Of a stretch of 27,842 nucleotides of DNA, positions 19,501-27,184 are shown piece by piece. A model generated the notes under the pieces. It did not search any database. It was not told the origin of the DNA and saw nothing but the letters and a program-made list of their open reading frames with translations. Within the stretch, counting starts at the first letter, position 1. Every line of letters starts with the position of its first letter. Source of the stretch: a virus. Where the stretch lies: positions 1-27,842 of IMG/VR virus record IMGVR_UViG_3300025872_000246, one strand, 5' to 3'. The position numbers were made by a program, and so were the translations under genes.

Positions 19501-22500
19501 AAATATTTTTGATACTTCACAGTATGATTCTTCCTTTAATGTTCAAAGAGTTGGAGTCGTTGGAATTTCAAGTGATGCTAAGGTTATCATAAGTGTAAAT
19601 GAAAATGTACCAAAAACTTTATATTACAATTTAGTCCCCATTTATGAAAGTGTTTTACCCTCTGAAAAAGGAGAAATAACATCAGATGATACTGTAAGTT
19701 CTTTCAATGAATTACAAATTGTAAATAGTTTTTATAACGGAAAACATAAAGTTTCAATATCATCCACAACTTCTTTTAATTACTTCTTACCAAAAGAACC
19801 AGAGACATCTTCATATACATCATCTATTTCTGATTTGAAATATTATACAGATTCAAAAACTGCTTTTGGACCAATAAAAGAAGTTAAAATATTGAATAGG
19901 GGGTCAGGATACTATTCACTTCCCTCTATAGATAGAGTTTTATCCGAAACTGGATCTGGAGCTGTTTTAGAAACTCAAAGTAGATCAATAGGAAAAATTA
20001 AAAAAACAAGAATAGTTGATATTGGATTTGATTATCCATCAGATTATACACTAAAACCAAAAGTTTCTCTACCAAAAATTATAAAAATTGATAGCCTAAC
20101 ATCATTTGAATCGGTTGGTGTTTCGTCTTTTGGTAGAGGATACGTATCTGCACCAAAACTGTTGGTTTTTGACGGAAAAACAGGAAACTTGGTTCCGGAA
20201 GTTGATTTAAAATATGATCTTGGGAAAAATAATGTTGAAATTAGAAATAATAGTTATGGGATGTATAATACAACCCCAGTTATTTTACCAATACAAAACT
20301 CAAATGGTGTTGGTATCAGAACTATATCCTATAATAGTTCAACTAAGATAGTAACAGTTGGTTTATCAACTGGGTTTAACACTTCCGATGCTTTCCCATT
20401 CAAAATCAATGACAAAGTTTTAATTGAAAACATTAGTGTTGGAATAGGATCTACTGCAAAAGGATTTAACTCAGAAAACTATAACTATCAACTTTTCACA
20501 GTAACAGATATTGATGCAAATATTGGTGGTATAGGTTCTGTATCATATAGTTTGGATGGTTACCTATCAGGAACAGAGTTTCCTGGTAATTTTGATGCAG
20601 CAAATTCTGCTGGTAGAATTATACCTGAAAAGTTTTTCCCACAATTCGTCTCAACTTTAAAGAAAAATAATTATAGAGTTGGAGAAATTGTAAGATCAGA
20701 AAATTCAACTGGTTTGGTTGAGAGTTGGGATCCAATTACAAATTATTTAAAAATATCAACCAAAGATGAATTTAAAGTTAACAATAAAATAGAGGGATTA
20801 TCATCAAAAACTCAGGGATTTGCCTCCTCGATTACAGAATTTGATTATTATGCTGTTTTAGATTCAACTTCAAAAGTTGAAAGTGGGTGGGAAACAAGTG
20901 CTGGATTTTTAAACAATGAGCAACAAAGAATACAGGATAATTTCTATTATCAAAACTTCTCATATTCAATAAAGTCAAAAATACCATTTGACACATGGAA
21001 TGATGCTGTAAGCACTTTAAACCATACAGTTGGATTTAAAAAATTCTCAGATTTGCAGATGGAGTCTAAAGTTTCTCCGGAGACAAATACTTCATTAACA
21101 GTTGGAGTTTCGACTCAAGTAACTAGTGTAGATGCTATAGTTGATGTAATTGGTTTTGGAGATCTAAATTGTTTTTATGATTTTGACTTAGCCAAAGAAA
21201 ATTCTTTGAGGATAGGATCAAGAGTATTCTCGAATAGGATATCCTTCAGCAATCGAGTTCTGACTGATTACTTTGAGTCATTTGGCAATAGAGTTTTATC
21301 AATTGATGATATTAGTCCACAATTCAATAGCAATCCAAGACCAACTAATTATTCAGAAGTTCATAGATTTGATCTTAGAGACGTAAGATCTCAAAAATAC
21401 ATTACTTATATTAAAGATAGAAGATATACCGGTCAAAGACAGGTTATGTTACTCACATTGATTCATGATAATATAAATGGTTATTTAAATCAATATGGAA
21501 GAGTTGAGACATTGTATGATCTTGGTTCTTTTGATTTTGCAGTGAGTGGTTCTGAGGGTATCTTAAACTATTATCCAACTAAATTTACAGTAAATGACTA
21601 TGATGTAGCAACTCTTTCTTATAACATAAAAGATAATTTGAGTGGAGTTGGAAGTACGTCTATAGGTCCGATTGTTAATATTAACACTACAAATTCTAGT
21701 GTTGCGGCAGCATCAACAGTAACTATTGTAAGTTTTGCTTCCACATACAGATCGGCCAAAATCCTTGTTGAAATTAATGGTGGTGATGGTCAATATGAAC
21801 TGGATGAACTTAATTTGGTTCATGACGGAACAAATGTTGAAGTGATTGAGTATGGTCAGTTAACAACAGGATCAGTAATAACACCACTATCTTCTAGTGG
21901 TTATGGAACTTATTATCCATATATTTCTGGATCTACGGTAAAGGTAGATTTTATTTCTAATGCTGGAATAGGAACAACAACATACATCAATACAATTACA
22001 ATTGGAATTGCTAACACTTCTAGTGTAGGTGTTGGAACTCTTGAAATGAAACATGCAGTTCTAACGGCAAAAACAACATCTATATCTTCCTCAACATCAC
22101 CAACTTCATCAGTTATTTTGGAATATTCTGGGGAATATAGTGCAGCATATTGTTTAGTTCAAGTAACAGACATAACAAACAACAGACATCAAATATCTGA
22201 AGTTGTTATGATTGATGATGATACATATGCAGAACCATATGTAACAGAGTTTGGAAATCTAGAAACTCATAGTAGTCTTGGAAGTATTAGTGGTTCAATC
22301 ACCGGAATTGGTCAAACTACCCAATTAACGTTCACTCCTTTACCAAACATAGAAACACAAGTTAAAGTATATGCAAACATTTTGAGAATCCAAGATGATT
22401 CAAGAGATGTTGTTGACTTGAATAATGGAACTATTGAAACCAATTATGCAAATTATTATGGAACAGAAAGCGATTTGAAGAGAGCATTTAACCTTACTCA

Positions 22501-25500
22501 TAAGGGAGCTCAAATTTTTGAAAGATATTTTGATGGATCTAGTGCTAGTGTTGTAAATCTAACAGATGATACAATAGAAATTCCGGGTCATTTCTTTGTT
22601 ACTGGAGAAAAGGTGATTTACACCAATGCTGGTGCCGGTACTACAACAGCAATTGGAATTGCAACTACATCAATAACTGGTATTGGTTTAACGGACAAAC
22701 TTCCATCAACTCTTTACATAGTCAAAGTAAATGAGAATAAGGTAAAGGTAGCAACTTCAGCGACAGACTCATTAAAGTCTATTCCGAATGTTCTTGATTT
22801 AACATCAGTTGGGACAGGAACAACTCACAAATTTACTTCCCATAATCAAAATGCCAAGGTTTTAATTTCACTTGATAATATTATTCAATCACCAGTTGTT
22901 GCTACATCACAAACAACAACTTTGGCATCTAATGTTTTCACGACAGATGATTTACTTTATTTCACCGGAATAACTTCATTCTTTGGAGGTGATTTAATAA
23001 GAATTGGAAGCGAAATAATGAAAATTGAAGGTGTTGGAATTGGCAGCACTAATGCAATAAGAGTTAGAAGACCTTGGCTAGGCACTTCGGTTGCTGGATA
23101 TTCTACTGGTGCGGTAGTTACAAAAGTAAGAGGAACTTATAACATCATTGATAATACTTTAAACTTTGTAGAAGCTCCTTATGGTAATGTTCCAATTGGA
23201 AGTATAACTAACCCACCAGATGAAAGAGATTGGTCTGGAATATCAACAAGTTCACACTTCCATGGAAGATCTTTCATGAGATCTGGTATTGTCAATACTT
23301 CTAATGAATCTTATTATAAAAATTATATTTTTGATGATATATCGGATGGATTTACTGGAACAAATAGATTATTTACCCTAAAAAGTTCTAGAGAAAACAT
23401 AACAGGAATTTCCGATGAAAATGCAATTATTTTAATTAATGATGTTTTCCAAGGACCTGGTTCAAATATAAATTACACATTATCAGAAAGTCTTGGTGTA
23501 ACGTCAATAACATTTACTGGAACTGCAACCTCTGTCGCTTATGATGTAAATTCATCAAACTTACCAACTGGTGGTATTATTATTTCTGTTGGTTCAACAG
23601 AGGGATTTGGTTATCAACCATTAGTTTCTGCTGGCGGAACAGCAATAGTCTCTGCTGCTGGGACAATTGCTTCTATTAGTATTGGAAATAGTGGATCTGG
23701 ATATAGAGTCGGTGTTCAGACAGTTAGAGTTGGTGTTCAAACATATGATTCTAATGGTTTTTACTTGAATTTCATAGGAACAGCGGCAGTAAGTGGGGGA
23801 AATATTGTAAGTGTTGCCATCACAAATCCTGGTGTTGGGTATACATCTACAAATCCACCTAAAGTTATTTTTGATGATCCATTGTCATATTCTGACATTC
23901 CATTAATTTATAGTTCTTCTTCATCGATTGGAATTGGTACAGCGGCAACGGTTGACATTGTAGTTGGACAAGGATCTAGTGTAATTGATTTTGAAATCAA
24001 AAATACTGGTTATGGATATAGAGAAAGTGAAGTACTGACTGTACCAATTGGTGGATTAACTGGAATACCAACAACATCTTCATTCAAAGAGTTTCAAATT
24101 ACAATACAAAATATTTTCTCTGATAAATTTACTGGATGGTCAATAGGTGAACTTCAACCTTTTGATGATATTTCTGATCTTTTTGATGGAGAAACAACCA
24201 CTTTCCCACTTACAATTAATAGTAATTTAGTATCTATTAAAGCGGCTAAAGGTTCAAATATTAACGTTCAAGATCTTCTTTTAGTCTTTGTAAACGATAT
24301 TTTACAAGTTCCAGGTGAAGGATACATTTTTGAGGGTGGAAGTATTATCACATTTACTGAGGCACCAAAGGGAATAAGTTTGGGGATTCCGGGAACAAAT
24401 GATACCTGCAAAATTCTATTCTATAAGGGAAGTGGATCTGTTGATGTCATAGAAAAAGATATCTTAGAAACAGTTAAGATTGGTGATCAGTTAATCTTAG
24501 GATATGATTCTTCTATTGGTCAGGATCCGACACTTCAAGAAGATGATAGAACTGTTACTTCAATTTTGGCAACTGATTTGGTTGATACAAATCCATATTT
24601 TGGTCCAGGAAATACTGAAGATGAATCTTTAGAAAGAACAATTACTTGGTGTCGTCAAACAGAAGATAAGATTATAAATGAAAGGGAAATAACCAAGGAT
24701 AGATCATTATATGAACCACAAATTTATCCATCTAGTTACTTGATACAACCTGTGGGTGTAGGTTCCACTGTATTATTTGTTGATAATATAAGACCATTTT
24801 TTGATCCAGCAAATGAAAATCAAATATCATTAGATTTTCAAAATAATATTACATTTATTTCTCAAGATATAAAGGTTTCTGCTAGTGCAACTGCAGTAGT
24901 ATCATCTGCTGGAACTATTTCTTCTATTATTATCAATAATGGTGGATTTGGATATGAATCTCAACCAATTGTTAGTATTCAAAGTCCCATAGGAATAGGA
25001 ACTACGTCTTCAACTGCAATTTCTTCAATTACTTCGGGAATAGTAACTTCTATTTCAGTTATTGGTGTTGTAACTGGTTATTCTCAACAAAATCCACCTT
25101 CAATTTTAATTGAAGATCCATCTATTGATATTGAAAGAAACGAAGTTTATTCATACTCTGGCGACTCTGGTATTGTGGTAAGTGTGGCAAATACTTTCAA
25201 TGGATCTTACAATCAACTTATGTTCAGTTTTTACATACCAGAAGATTCTTTCTTAAAAGACTCATTGGTAAGTAGCAATCCTTATGATGTAAGTTCATTA
25301 TCTGTTGGAGACTTTTTTGTAATTTATAATTCCAATGTAGGTTATGCAACTACGTATTTCTCATCTCTGGGACTATCTGGTAATTCAATAGGGGTTTCAA
25401 CACAATTTATAGATACTGTCTATCAAGTTGAAAGTAAAGAATTATCAAAATTTAGATTAACTGGTATTGGTGTCGTAGATATTGTTAATATTTTTACTAA

Positions 25501-25792
25501 TGTTTCGACCGCAATGACAGTTACGACTCCTCAACCATGCACTGCTATTTCTTTTGATTCTACACAAACTACTTTTGATAGTACCGCATATACCTTTGAT
25601 AATTTTATTCCGAACATTTATAGTTGCCCATCCGATATCTATGCTAATTATAGTTGGGGTAAAATTGTTTTACAATCAAGAACAAAAGAAATATCATTTA
25701 ATTCATATACAAATAATGGAACAAATGGTATTACAACATCATCTTTGGTAAATAGAACGCCATCATTAAAATACAGAAATTATGCAATCTAA
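13580..25792 (+). CDS. 7: Giant baseplate wedge protein, gp7-like, 4070 aa
   Basis: It occupies the gp7 place between gp6 and gp8, but is about four times T4 gp7 (1032 aa). Residues 1-240 are the conserved wedge-like head (K-R-I-Q-L-K-D-I-V-K-N-Q-I-P-Q-Y-V, then F-L-T-Q-Y-Y and G-T-D-R-S-F-E-I-L-F-K-A-L-Y-G-E-E-V near 213-233). A YHYH-type motif, W-A-Y-D-G-N-P-I-Y-G-P-Y-G-Y, lies near 1258-1271. About 13 scattered G-x-G-Y type modules (for example S-G-F-D-Y near 795, G-G-G-G-Y near 1155, G-S-G-Y near 2112, 3375, G-G-F-G-Y near 3792) and at least four H-x-F-x-x-G-(D/E)-x-V-x-Y beta modules (about 600-670, 845-915, 955-1000, 1860-1910, 3000-3050) suggest repeated beta domains. The end A-N-Y-S-W-G-K-I lies near 4025. 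The frame is intact throughout. It is probably a long extension of the wedge that reaches the fibres or the host surface. Confidence 0.9.
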   Translation: MTEKRIQLKDIVKNQIPQYVKEDFPLVGEFLTQYYLAQEFQGASVDLLQNIDKYVKLDSITNLKTSTVLGTDITSFDRDITINLLDSETGTDGFPEKYGLISIDNEVIVYETKTSNGFNNCYRGFSGIVAYKNTNVGIASTYKLKTSDQLVFKDSYAESHTSGTLVYNLSNLFLKEFLIKTKYQISPGFENRSFTEKVNESTLLKQIKDFYRSKGTDRSFEILFKALYGEEVNIIRPKDFLFRPSDAQYKVTNDLVVELISGPINKIQNLTLFQKPYQNITESYGTVSEIETIVSNDERIFYKLKIDGGYNRDSSFDGAIYGKFSVHPKTRSIGEFPVGSTVIDVDSTVGFPNEGEISVEFNNETTGIVKYTSKNLTQFLGCSDVNYTIPNNSRICINTYASAVTELGEEIKVRINSILNNVSFDSENYFYNKGDTATIPTLGYQGKSALDNDWIFNTSPTYDVESYSVVDSSDQTYSVTLKNKHTFQIGDKLEILENDVVISNSTVLDVLSEKTIVVIGQGELKRIGFKIRRNILKVNTLKFLESNILSANVQNVYKDGEKTLIASPSIPSYVNQQLKVTDRSVVFSGVFQGSTFSITSLEDHGFYTGDSVYYVPEKTTVTSVDIDGNSSTSDIVASSLFEEGIYFIKRVDSNNVKFARSKSNILNGDFVNVENETVVNDNTLIPYEFFGKTLESQNLLREISPTETTTLPEKTTPGFTGILVNGVEILNYKGKDKIFYGPIEDIEVLSEGSEYDVINPPQIIISDSVGTGATGYCAVSGSLREIRIVNSGFDYLDIPTIKITGGNGVGARARANMKLVTHEVSFSSELKSALVGIGITVSTIGFSTSHKFRNGESVIYKTFGQKSVAGLTTNATYYVSNVSATKIKLHKNFNDAVLGINTISLTNYGIGNHSFESINKKSVLASVTVESSGDGYQNKKRAVSFAGINTSSNSFYIRNHDFSSGETVTYSTLGSVIGGLSNNTNYIITKIDNDNFRISQVGTGNLDSDFYYKTKQYVNVTSSNLDTHFFNYPEISVEILGNIGISTEYKAQIQPIFRGSIKSVHLATGGSSYGVEDIFNLDRQPLITIATGSNVEFQPVISNGKIIQVLVNNVGKNYTSVPDLIVSGSGTGAVLTPIISNNQIIEVKVIDGGGGYLQNSTEVTAIPAGIGALFRAKIKSWTVNLFQKYISKISEDDGFLYNGTEKDFGLQYTHLYAPRKLRELLFSKDQGGKTLYSNSDLRISNSVEISSSDHSPILGWAYDGNPIYGPYGYSTKSGGVVTQMKSGYRLELSSFRPSLNYFPEGFFIEDYVYYNSDDETVLDENNGRFCITPDYPKGTYAYFATIDNSGTDSSGPFAKYKKPVFPYLIGDNYKSKPNKFNFDRFSNQNVIDLNKTNWIRNTYPYNIIENESTYEYITIPNKLNQTIDVVGVSPGYIESIGILTGGNNYRVNDPLSFNNLDYDANIRGNSASAVVSKLLGKSITNISVASSTLNNVEFYPIGNKGEYVTYTENPHNFSNFDLISISGLSTSSTLIEGNYIAGVETSRFSLVGLGTTSIGIGSINVTGIVTYISVRGSLDFSNIRENDILTLDDEKIKVLNIDVTSSRLRILRQIDGTVGVSHSVTTVLYENPRKIKINSGFKTDYSYSINKEIYFDPKESVAIGTNTSLGAGTTISISNPGAGVTQVFVNNGSIYLPNHQLNTGDLLTYKTNSGTPITVYSIGSGTTTLSNNSNVYVAKFDDNFIGISTVKVGLGTTGFFAGISSTTNNIKPLLFTGIGTGVYHSFVTNYSVITGQISRNIVTVSTAQTHGLLNNDYVDIDVNPSITTSITVKYDDYNRKIVINTQSFSSGDVNTTTNTITIFNHGFIAGDKVIYTSPSPSGGLVNENCYYVIFVDKNNIRLSDTYFNATKRAPSVIDITSASSGSLSKVNPPLKLYKNSLVQFDLSDSSLSYNYQSTRYSAFRFEIYKDSKFKNIFDTSQYDSSFNVQRVGVVGISSDAKVIISVNENVPKTLYYNLVPIYESVLPSEKGEITSDDTVSSFNELQIVNSFYNGKHKVSISSTTSFNYFLPKEPETSSYTSSISDLKYYTDSKTAFGPIKEVKILNRGSGYYSLPSIDRVLSETGSGAVLETQSRSIGKIKKTRIVDIGFDYPSDYTLKPKVSLPKIIKIDSLTSFESVGVSSFGRGYVSAPKLLVFDGKTGNLVPEVDLKYDLGKNNVEIRNNSYGMYNTTPVILPIQNSNGVGIRTISYNSSTKIVTVGLSTGFNTSDAFPFKINDKVLIENISVGIGSTAKGFNSENYNYQLFTVTDIDANIGGIGSVSYSLDGYLSGTEFPGNFDAANSAGRIIPEKFFPQFVSTLKKNNYRVGEIVRSENSTGLVESWDPITNYLKISTKDEFKVNNKIEGLSSKTQGFASSITEFDYYAVLDSTSKVESGWETSAGFLNNEQQRIQDNFYYQNFSYSIKSKIPFDTWNDAVSTLNHTVGFKKFSDLQMESKVSPETNTSLTVGVSTQVTSVDAIVDVIGFGDLNCFYDFDLAKENSLRIGSRVFSNRISFSNRVLTDYFESFGNRVLSIDDISPQFNSNPRPTNYSEVHRFDLRDVRSQKYITYIKDRRYTGQRQVMLLTLIHDNINGYLNQYGRVETLYDLGSFDFAVSGSEGILNYYPTKFTVNDYDVATLSYNIKDNLSGVGSTSIGPIVNINTTNSSVAAASTVTIVSFASTYRSAKILVEINGGDGQYELDELNLVHDGTNVEVIEYGQLTTGSVITPLSSSGYGTYYPYISGSTVKVDFISNAGIGTTTYINTITIGIANTSSVGVGTLEMKHAVLTAKTTSISSSTSPTSSVILEYSGEYSAAYCLVQVTDITNNRHQISEVVMIDDDTYAEPYVTEFGNLETHSSLGSISGSITGIGQTTQLTFTPLPNIETQVKVYANILRIQDDSRDVVDLNNGTIETNYANYYGTESDLKRAFNLTHKGAQIFERYFDGSSASVVNLTDDTIEIPGHFFVTGEKVIYTNAGAGTTTAIGIATTSITGIGLTDKLPSTLYIVKVNENKVKVATSATDSLKSIPNVLDLTSVGTGTTHKFTSHNQNAKVLISLDNIIQSPVVATSQTTTLASNVFTTDDLLYFTGITSFFGGDLIRIGSEIMKIEGVGIGSTNAIRVRRPWLGTSVAGYSTGAVVTKVRGTYNIIDNTLNFVEAPYGNVPIGSITNPPDERDWSGISTSSHFHGRSFMRSGIVNTSNESYYKNYIFDDISDGFTGTNRLFTLKSSRENITGISDENAIILINDVFQGPGSNINYTLSESLGVTSITFTGTATSVAYDVNSSNLPTGGIIISVGSTEGFGYQPLVSAGGTAIVSAAGTIASISIGNSGSGYRVGVQTVRVGVQTYDSNGFYLNFIGTAAVSGGNIVSVAITNPGVGYTSTNPPKVIFDDPLSYSDIPLIYSSSSSIGIGTAATVDIVVGQGSSVIDFEIKNTGYGYRESEVLTVPIGGLTGIPTTSSFKEFQITIQNIFSDKFTGWSIGELQPFDDISDLFDGETTTFPLTINSNLVSIKAAKGSNINVQDLLLVFVNDILQVPGEGYIFEGGSIITFTEAPKGISLGIPGTNDTCKILFYKGSGSVDVIEKDILETVKIGDQLILGYDSSIGQDPTLQEDDRTVTSILATDLVDTNPYFGPGNTEDESLERTITWCRQTEDKIINEREITKDRSLYEPQIYPSSYLIQPVGVGSTVLFVDNIRPFFDPANENQISLDFQNNITFISQDIKVSASATAVVSSAGTISSIIINNGGFGYESQPIVSIQSPIGIGTTSSTAISSITSGIVTSISVIGVVTGYSQQNPPSILIEDPSIDIERNEVYSYSGDSGIVVSVANTFNGSYNQLMFSFYIPEDSFLKDSLVSSNPYDVSSLSVGDFFVIYNSNVGYATTYFSSLGLSGNSIGVSTQFIDTVYQVESKELSKFRLTGIGVVDIVNIFTNVSTAMTVTTPQPCTAISFDSTQTTFDSTAYTFDNFIPNIYSCPSDIYANYSWGKIVLQSRTKEISFNSYTNNGTNGITTSSLVNRTPSLKYRNYAI

Positions 25793-25795
25793 ATA
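25789..25795 (+). promoter_or_regulatory. Late-promoter-like CTAAATA before the fibre gene
   Basis: The motif ends 21 nt before the ATG at 25817 and overlaps the stop codon of the giant gene. Spacing matches the motifs before gp25, gp8 and the endonuclease. Confidence 0.6.
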
Positions 25796-25816
25796 TTTAA
25801 AATATATTACTAAACG

Positions 25817-26785
25817 ATGGCAAAGTTAGGAATAATTACTGGCGTATCACCTAATGATAATCTTGGAGATACTTTATTAGAAGGTGCGATTAAAATTAAT
25901 AGTAATTTCAATGAAATATATAATTATTTTGGAAATAGTAATGATTTAACTTCTGGTGTTTTAAATAAAACTTCCGTTGGTGTTAACACACTTTCTAATA
26001 TTGGTATTGGAACTACTAATCCTACATCAAAATTGACTGTTTCTGGTAATGGGTTATTTTCTGGTGTTGTTACGGCTACATCTTTTAGTGGTAATGCAAC
26101 AAGTTCGTCATATGCAAATGCTGCAGGTATTGCAACTTATTCAAGTACTGCTGGTATTTCAACTTATTCTTCTAGTTCCGGAATAGCAACTTATGCAAGT
26201 ACTGCAGGTATTGCCACAATAGCAGTAGGATTAGGATCCACTTCAAGTATTAATACTAGTGGTATTATAACTGCATCAAACTTTTCATTGTCTGCAGGAA
26301 CTGGATATATTGGGTTTAGTACATATCAAACTTTAACCTCAGGAACATCTTGGACAGTACCAACTGGAGTTAGACTAATAAAAGTATATGCAACAGGTGG
26401 TGGTGGAGGAGGAGGTTTATCTGGATATATAAGAATCTATGGTGGATCTGGAGCAACTGCAATTAGATATTATCAAGTTACTCCAGGTACTTCAGCGTCA
26501 TACACAATAGGAGCTGGAGGAATAGGAACTGCTAGTGGAAATGGCACTGATGGTGGTAATACTACATTTACTTATGTTGGTGTGGCTATCACTGGAGTTG
26601 GTGGAAAAGGAACTAATAATGACGTACAAATTGCTCTTGGTGGTCAGGTAAATCTTTATGGTGGATCTGTTACTGAAACAGATTACCAAAATACATCAGT
26701 AGTGACTCCACAACTTAGTGGTTATGGTCTTGGTGGAAAGAGCAGCCAAAATGGACAACAGGGCGCTATTATAATAGAATATTAA
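25817..26785 (+). CDS. Glycine-rich tail-fibre-like virion protein, 322 aa
   Basis: Likely an adhesin or fibre attached to the baseplate. Residues 1-40 match a head common to cyanophage virion proteins (N-D-N-L-G-D-T-L-L-E-G-A-I-K-I-N-S-N-F-N-E-I-Y). Residues 62-95 carry a fibre repeat (I-G-T-T-N-P-T-S-K-L-T-V-S-G-N-G-L-F-S-G). Residues 103-138 are four 9-residue repeats of the type AGIATYSST. From about 175, W-T-V-P-T-G-V-R leads into a glycine-rich receptor-type domain with a run of seven Gly (194-200) and many G-G-x motifs. The next gene, a chaperone-like protein, follows after 10 nt with a strong SD, supporting a fibre role. Which host surface it binds is unknown. Confidence 0.82.
   Translation: MAKLGIITGVSPNDNLGDTLLEGAIKINSNFNEIYNYFGNSNDLTSGVLNKTSVGVNTLSNIGIGTTNPTSKLTVSGNGLFSGVVTATSFSGNATSSSYANAAGIATYSSTAGISTYSSSSGIATYASTAGIATIAVGLGSTSSINTSGIITASNFSLSAGTGYIGFSTYQTLTSGTSWTVPTGVRLIKVYATGGGGGGGLSGYIRIYGGSGATAIRYYQVTPGTSASYTIGAGGIGTASGNGTDGGNTTFTYVGVAITGVGGKGTNNDVQIALGGQVNLYGGSVTETDYQNTSVVTPQLSGYGLGGKSSQNGQQGAIIIEY
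26123..26230 (+). repeat. Four 27-bp tandem repeats within the fibre gene
   Basis: The four units encode AGIATYSST, AGISTYSSS, SGIATYAST and AGIATIAVG (residues 103-138). Codons differ between units, so the array is old or drifting rather than freshly amplified. Confidence 0.65.
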
Positions 26786-26795
26786 GGAGAAACAA

Positions 26796-27143
26796 ATGTC
26801 TAAAAGATACGCAATTCTAGAAAAAGGTATAGTCACTAATATTGTTCTTTGCTCCGATGAAGAAGCAAAAGTAAATAAATGGGTTTTTGCCGAACAGGCA
26901 TCAATTGGTGATCGTTATAAAAATGGAAAATTTATTAAAAAAGAAAATAATTTTGACGATTGGGAAACGGTGAGATCATTAAGAAATAAAATGTTAAATT
27001 TGACTGACTGGGTTGTAATTTCCTCTTTAGAAAAAAACACACCAGTTCCTGATGAGTGGAAAGAATATAGACAACAATTGAGGGATATTACAACATCATT
27101 TTCTTCTCCAGGTAAAGTTGTGTTTCCGGAGATTCCACTATAA
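26796..27143 (+). CDS. Tail-fibre assembly chaperone-like protein, 115 aa
   Basis: It resembles the phage tail assembly chaperone-like domain (Phage_tail_APC type). The C-terminal half has the signature R-x-x-R-N-K-x-L-x-x-T-D-W (about 60-72), then P-V-P-D-E-W-K-E-Y-R-Q-Q-L-R-D-I near 82-98. The N-terminal half is a small beta domain (R-Y-A-I-L-E-K-G-I-V-T-N-I-V, and I-G-D-R-Y-K-N-G-K-F near 37-46). The SD AAGGAG (26784-26789) is one of the clearest in the window. Its place immediately after the fibre gene suggests it folds or mounts that fibre; this is inferred from position. Confidence 0.82.
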   Translation: MSKRYAILEKGIVTNIVLCSDEEAKVNKWVFAEQASIGDRYKNGKFIKKENNFDDWETVRSLRNKMLNLTDWVVISSLEKNTPVPDEWKEYRQQLRDITTSFSSPGKVVFPEIPL

Positions 27144-27159
27144 ATCTTTTTATGATCAA

Positions 27160-27166
27160 CTAAATA
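27160..27166 (+). promoter_or_regulatory. Late-promoter-like CTAAATA before gp8
   Basis: The motif ends 18 nt before the ATG at 27185 and is followed by an A/T-rich stretch (TATAAAAAA). The predicted leader is about 13 nt. Confidence 0.6.
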
Positions 27167-27184
27167 TATAAAAAACAGTATCAA

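Noticed and set aside
19410-19592. Short open frames on either strand inside the giant gene (also near 13638, 18193, 25554)
   Set aside because: They are short, lack ribosome sites and lie wholly within a continuous 4070-codon frame of good quality.
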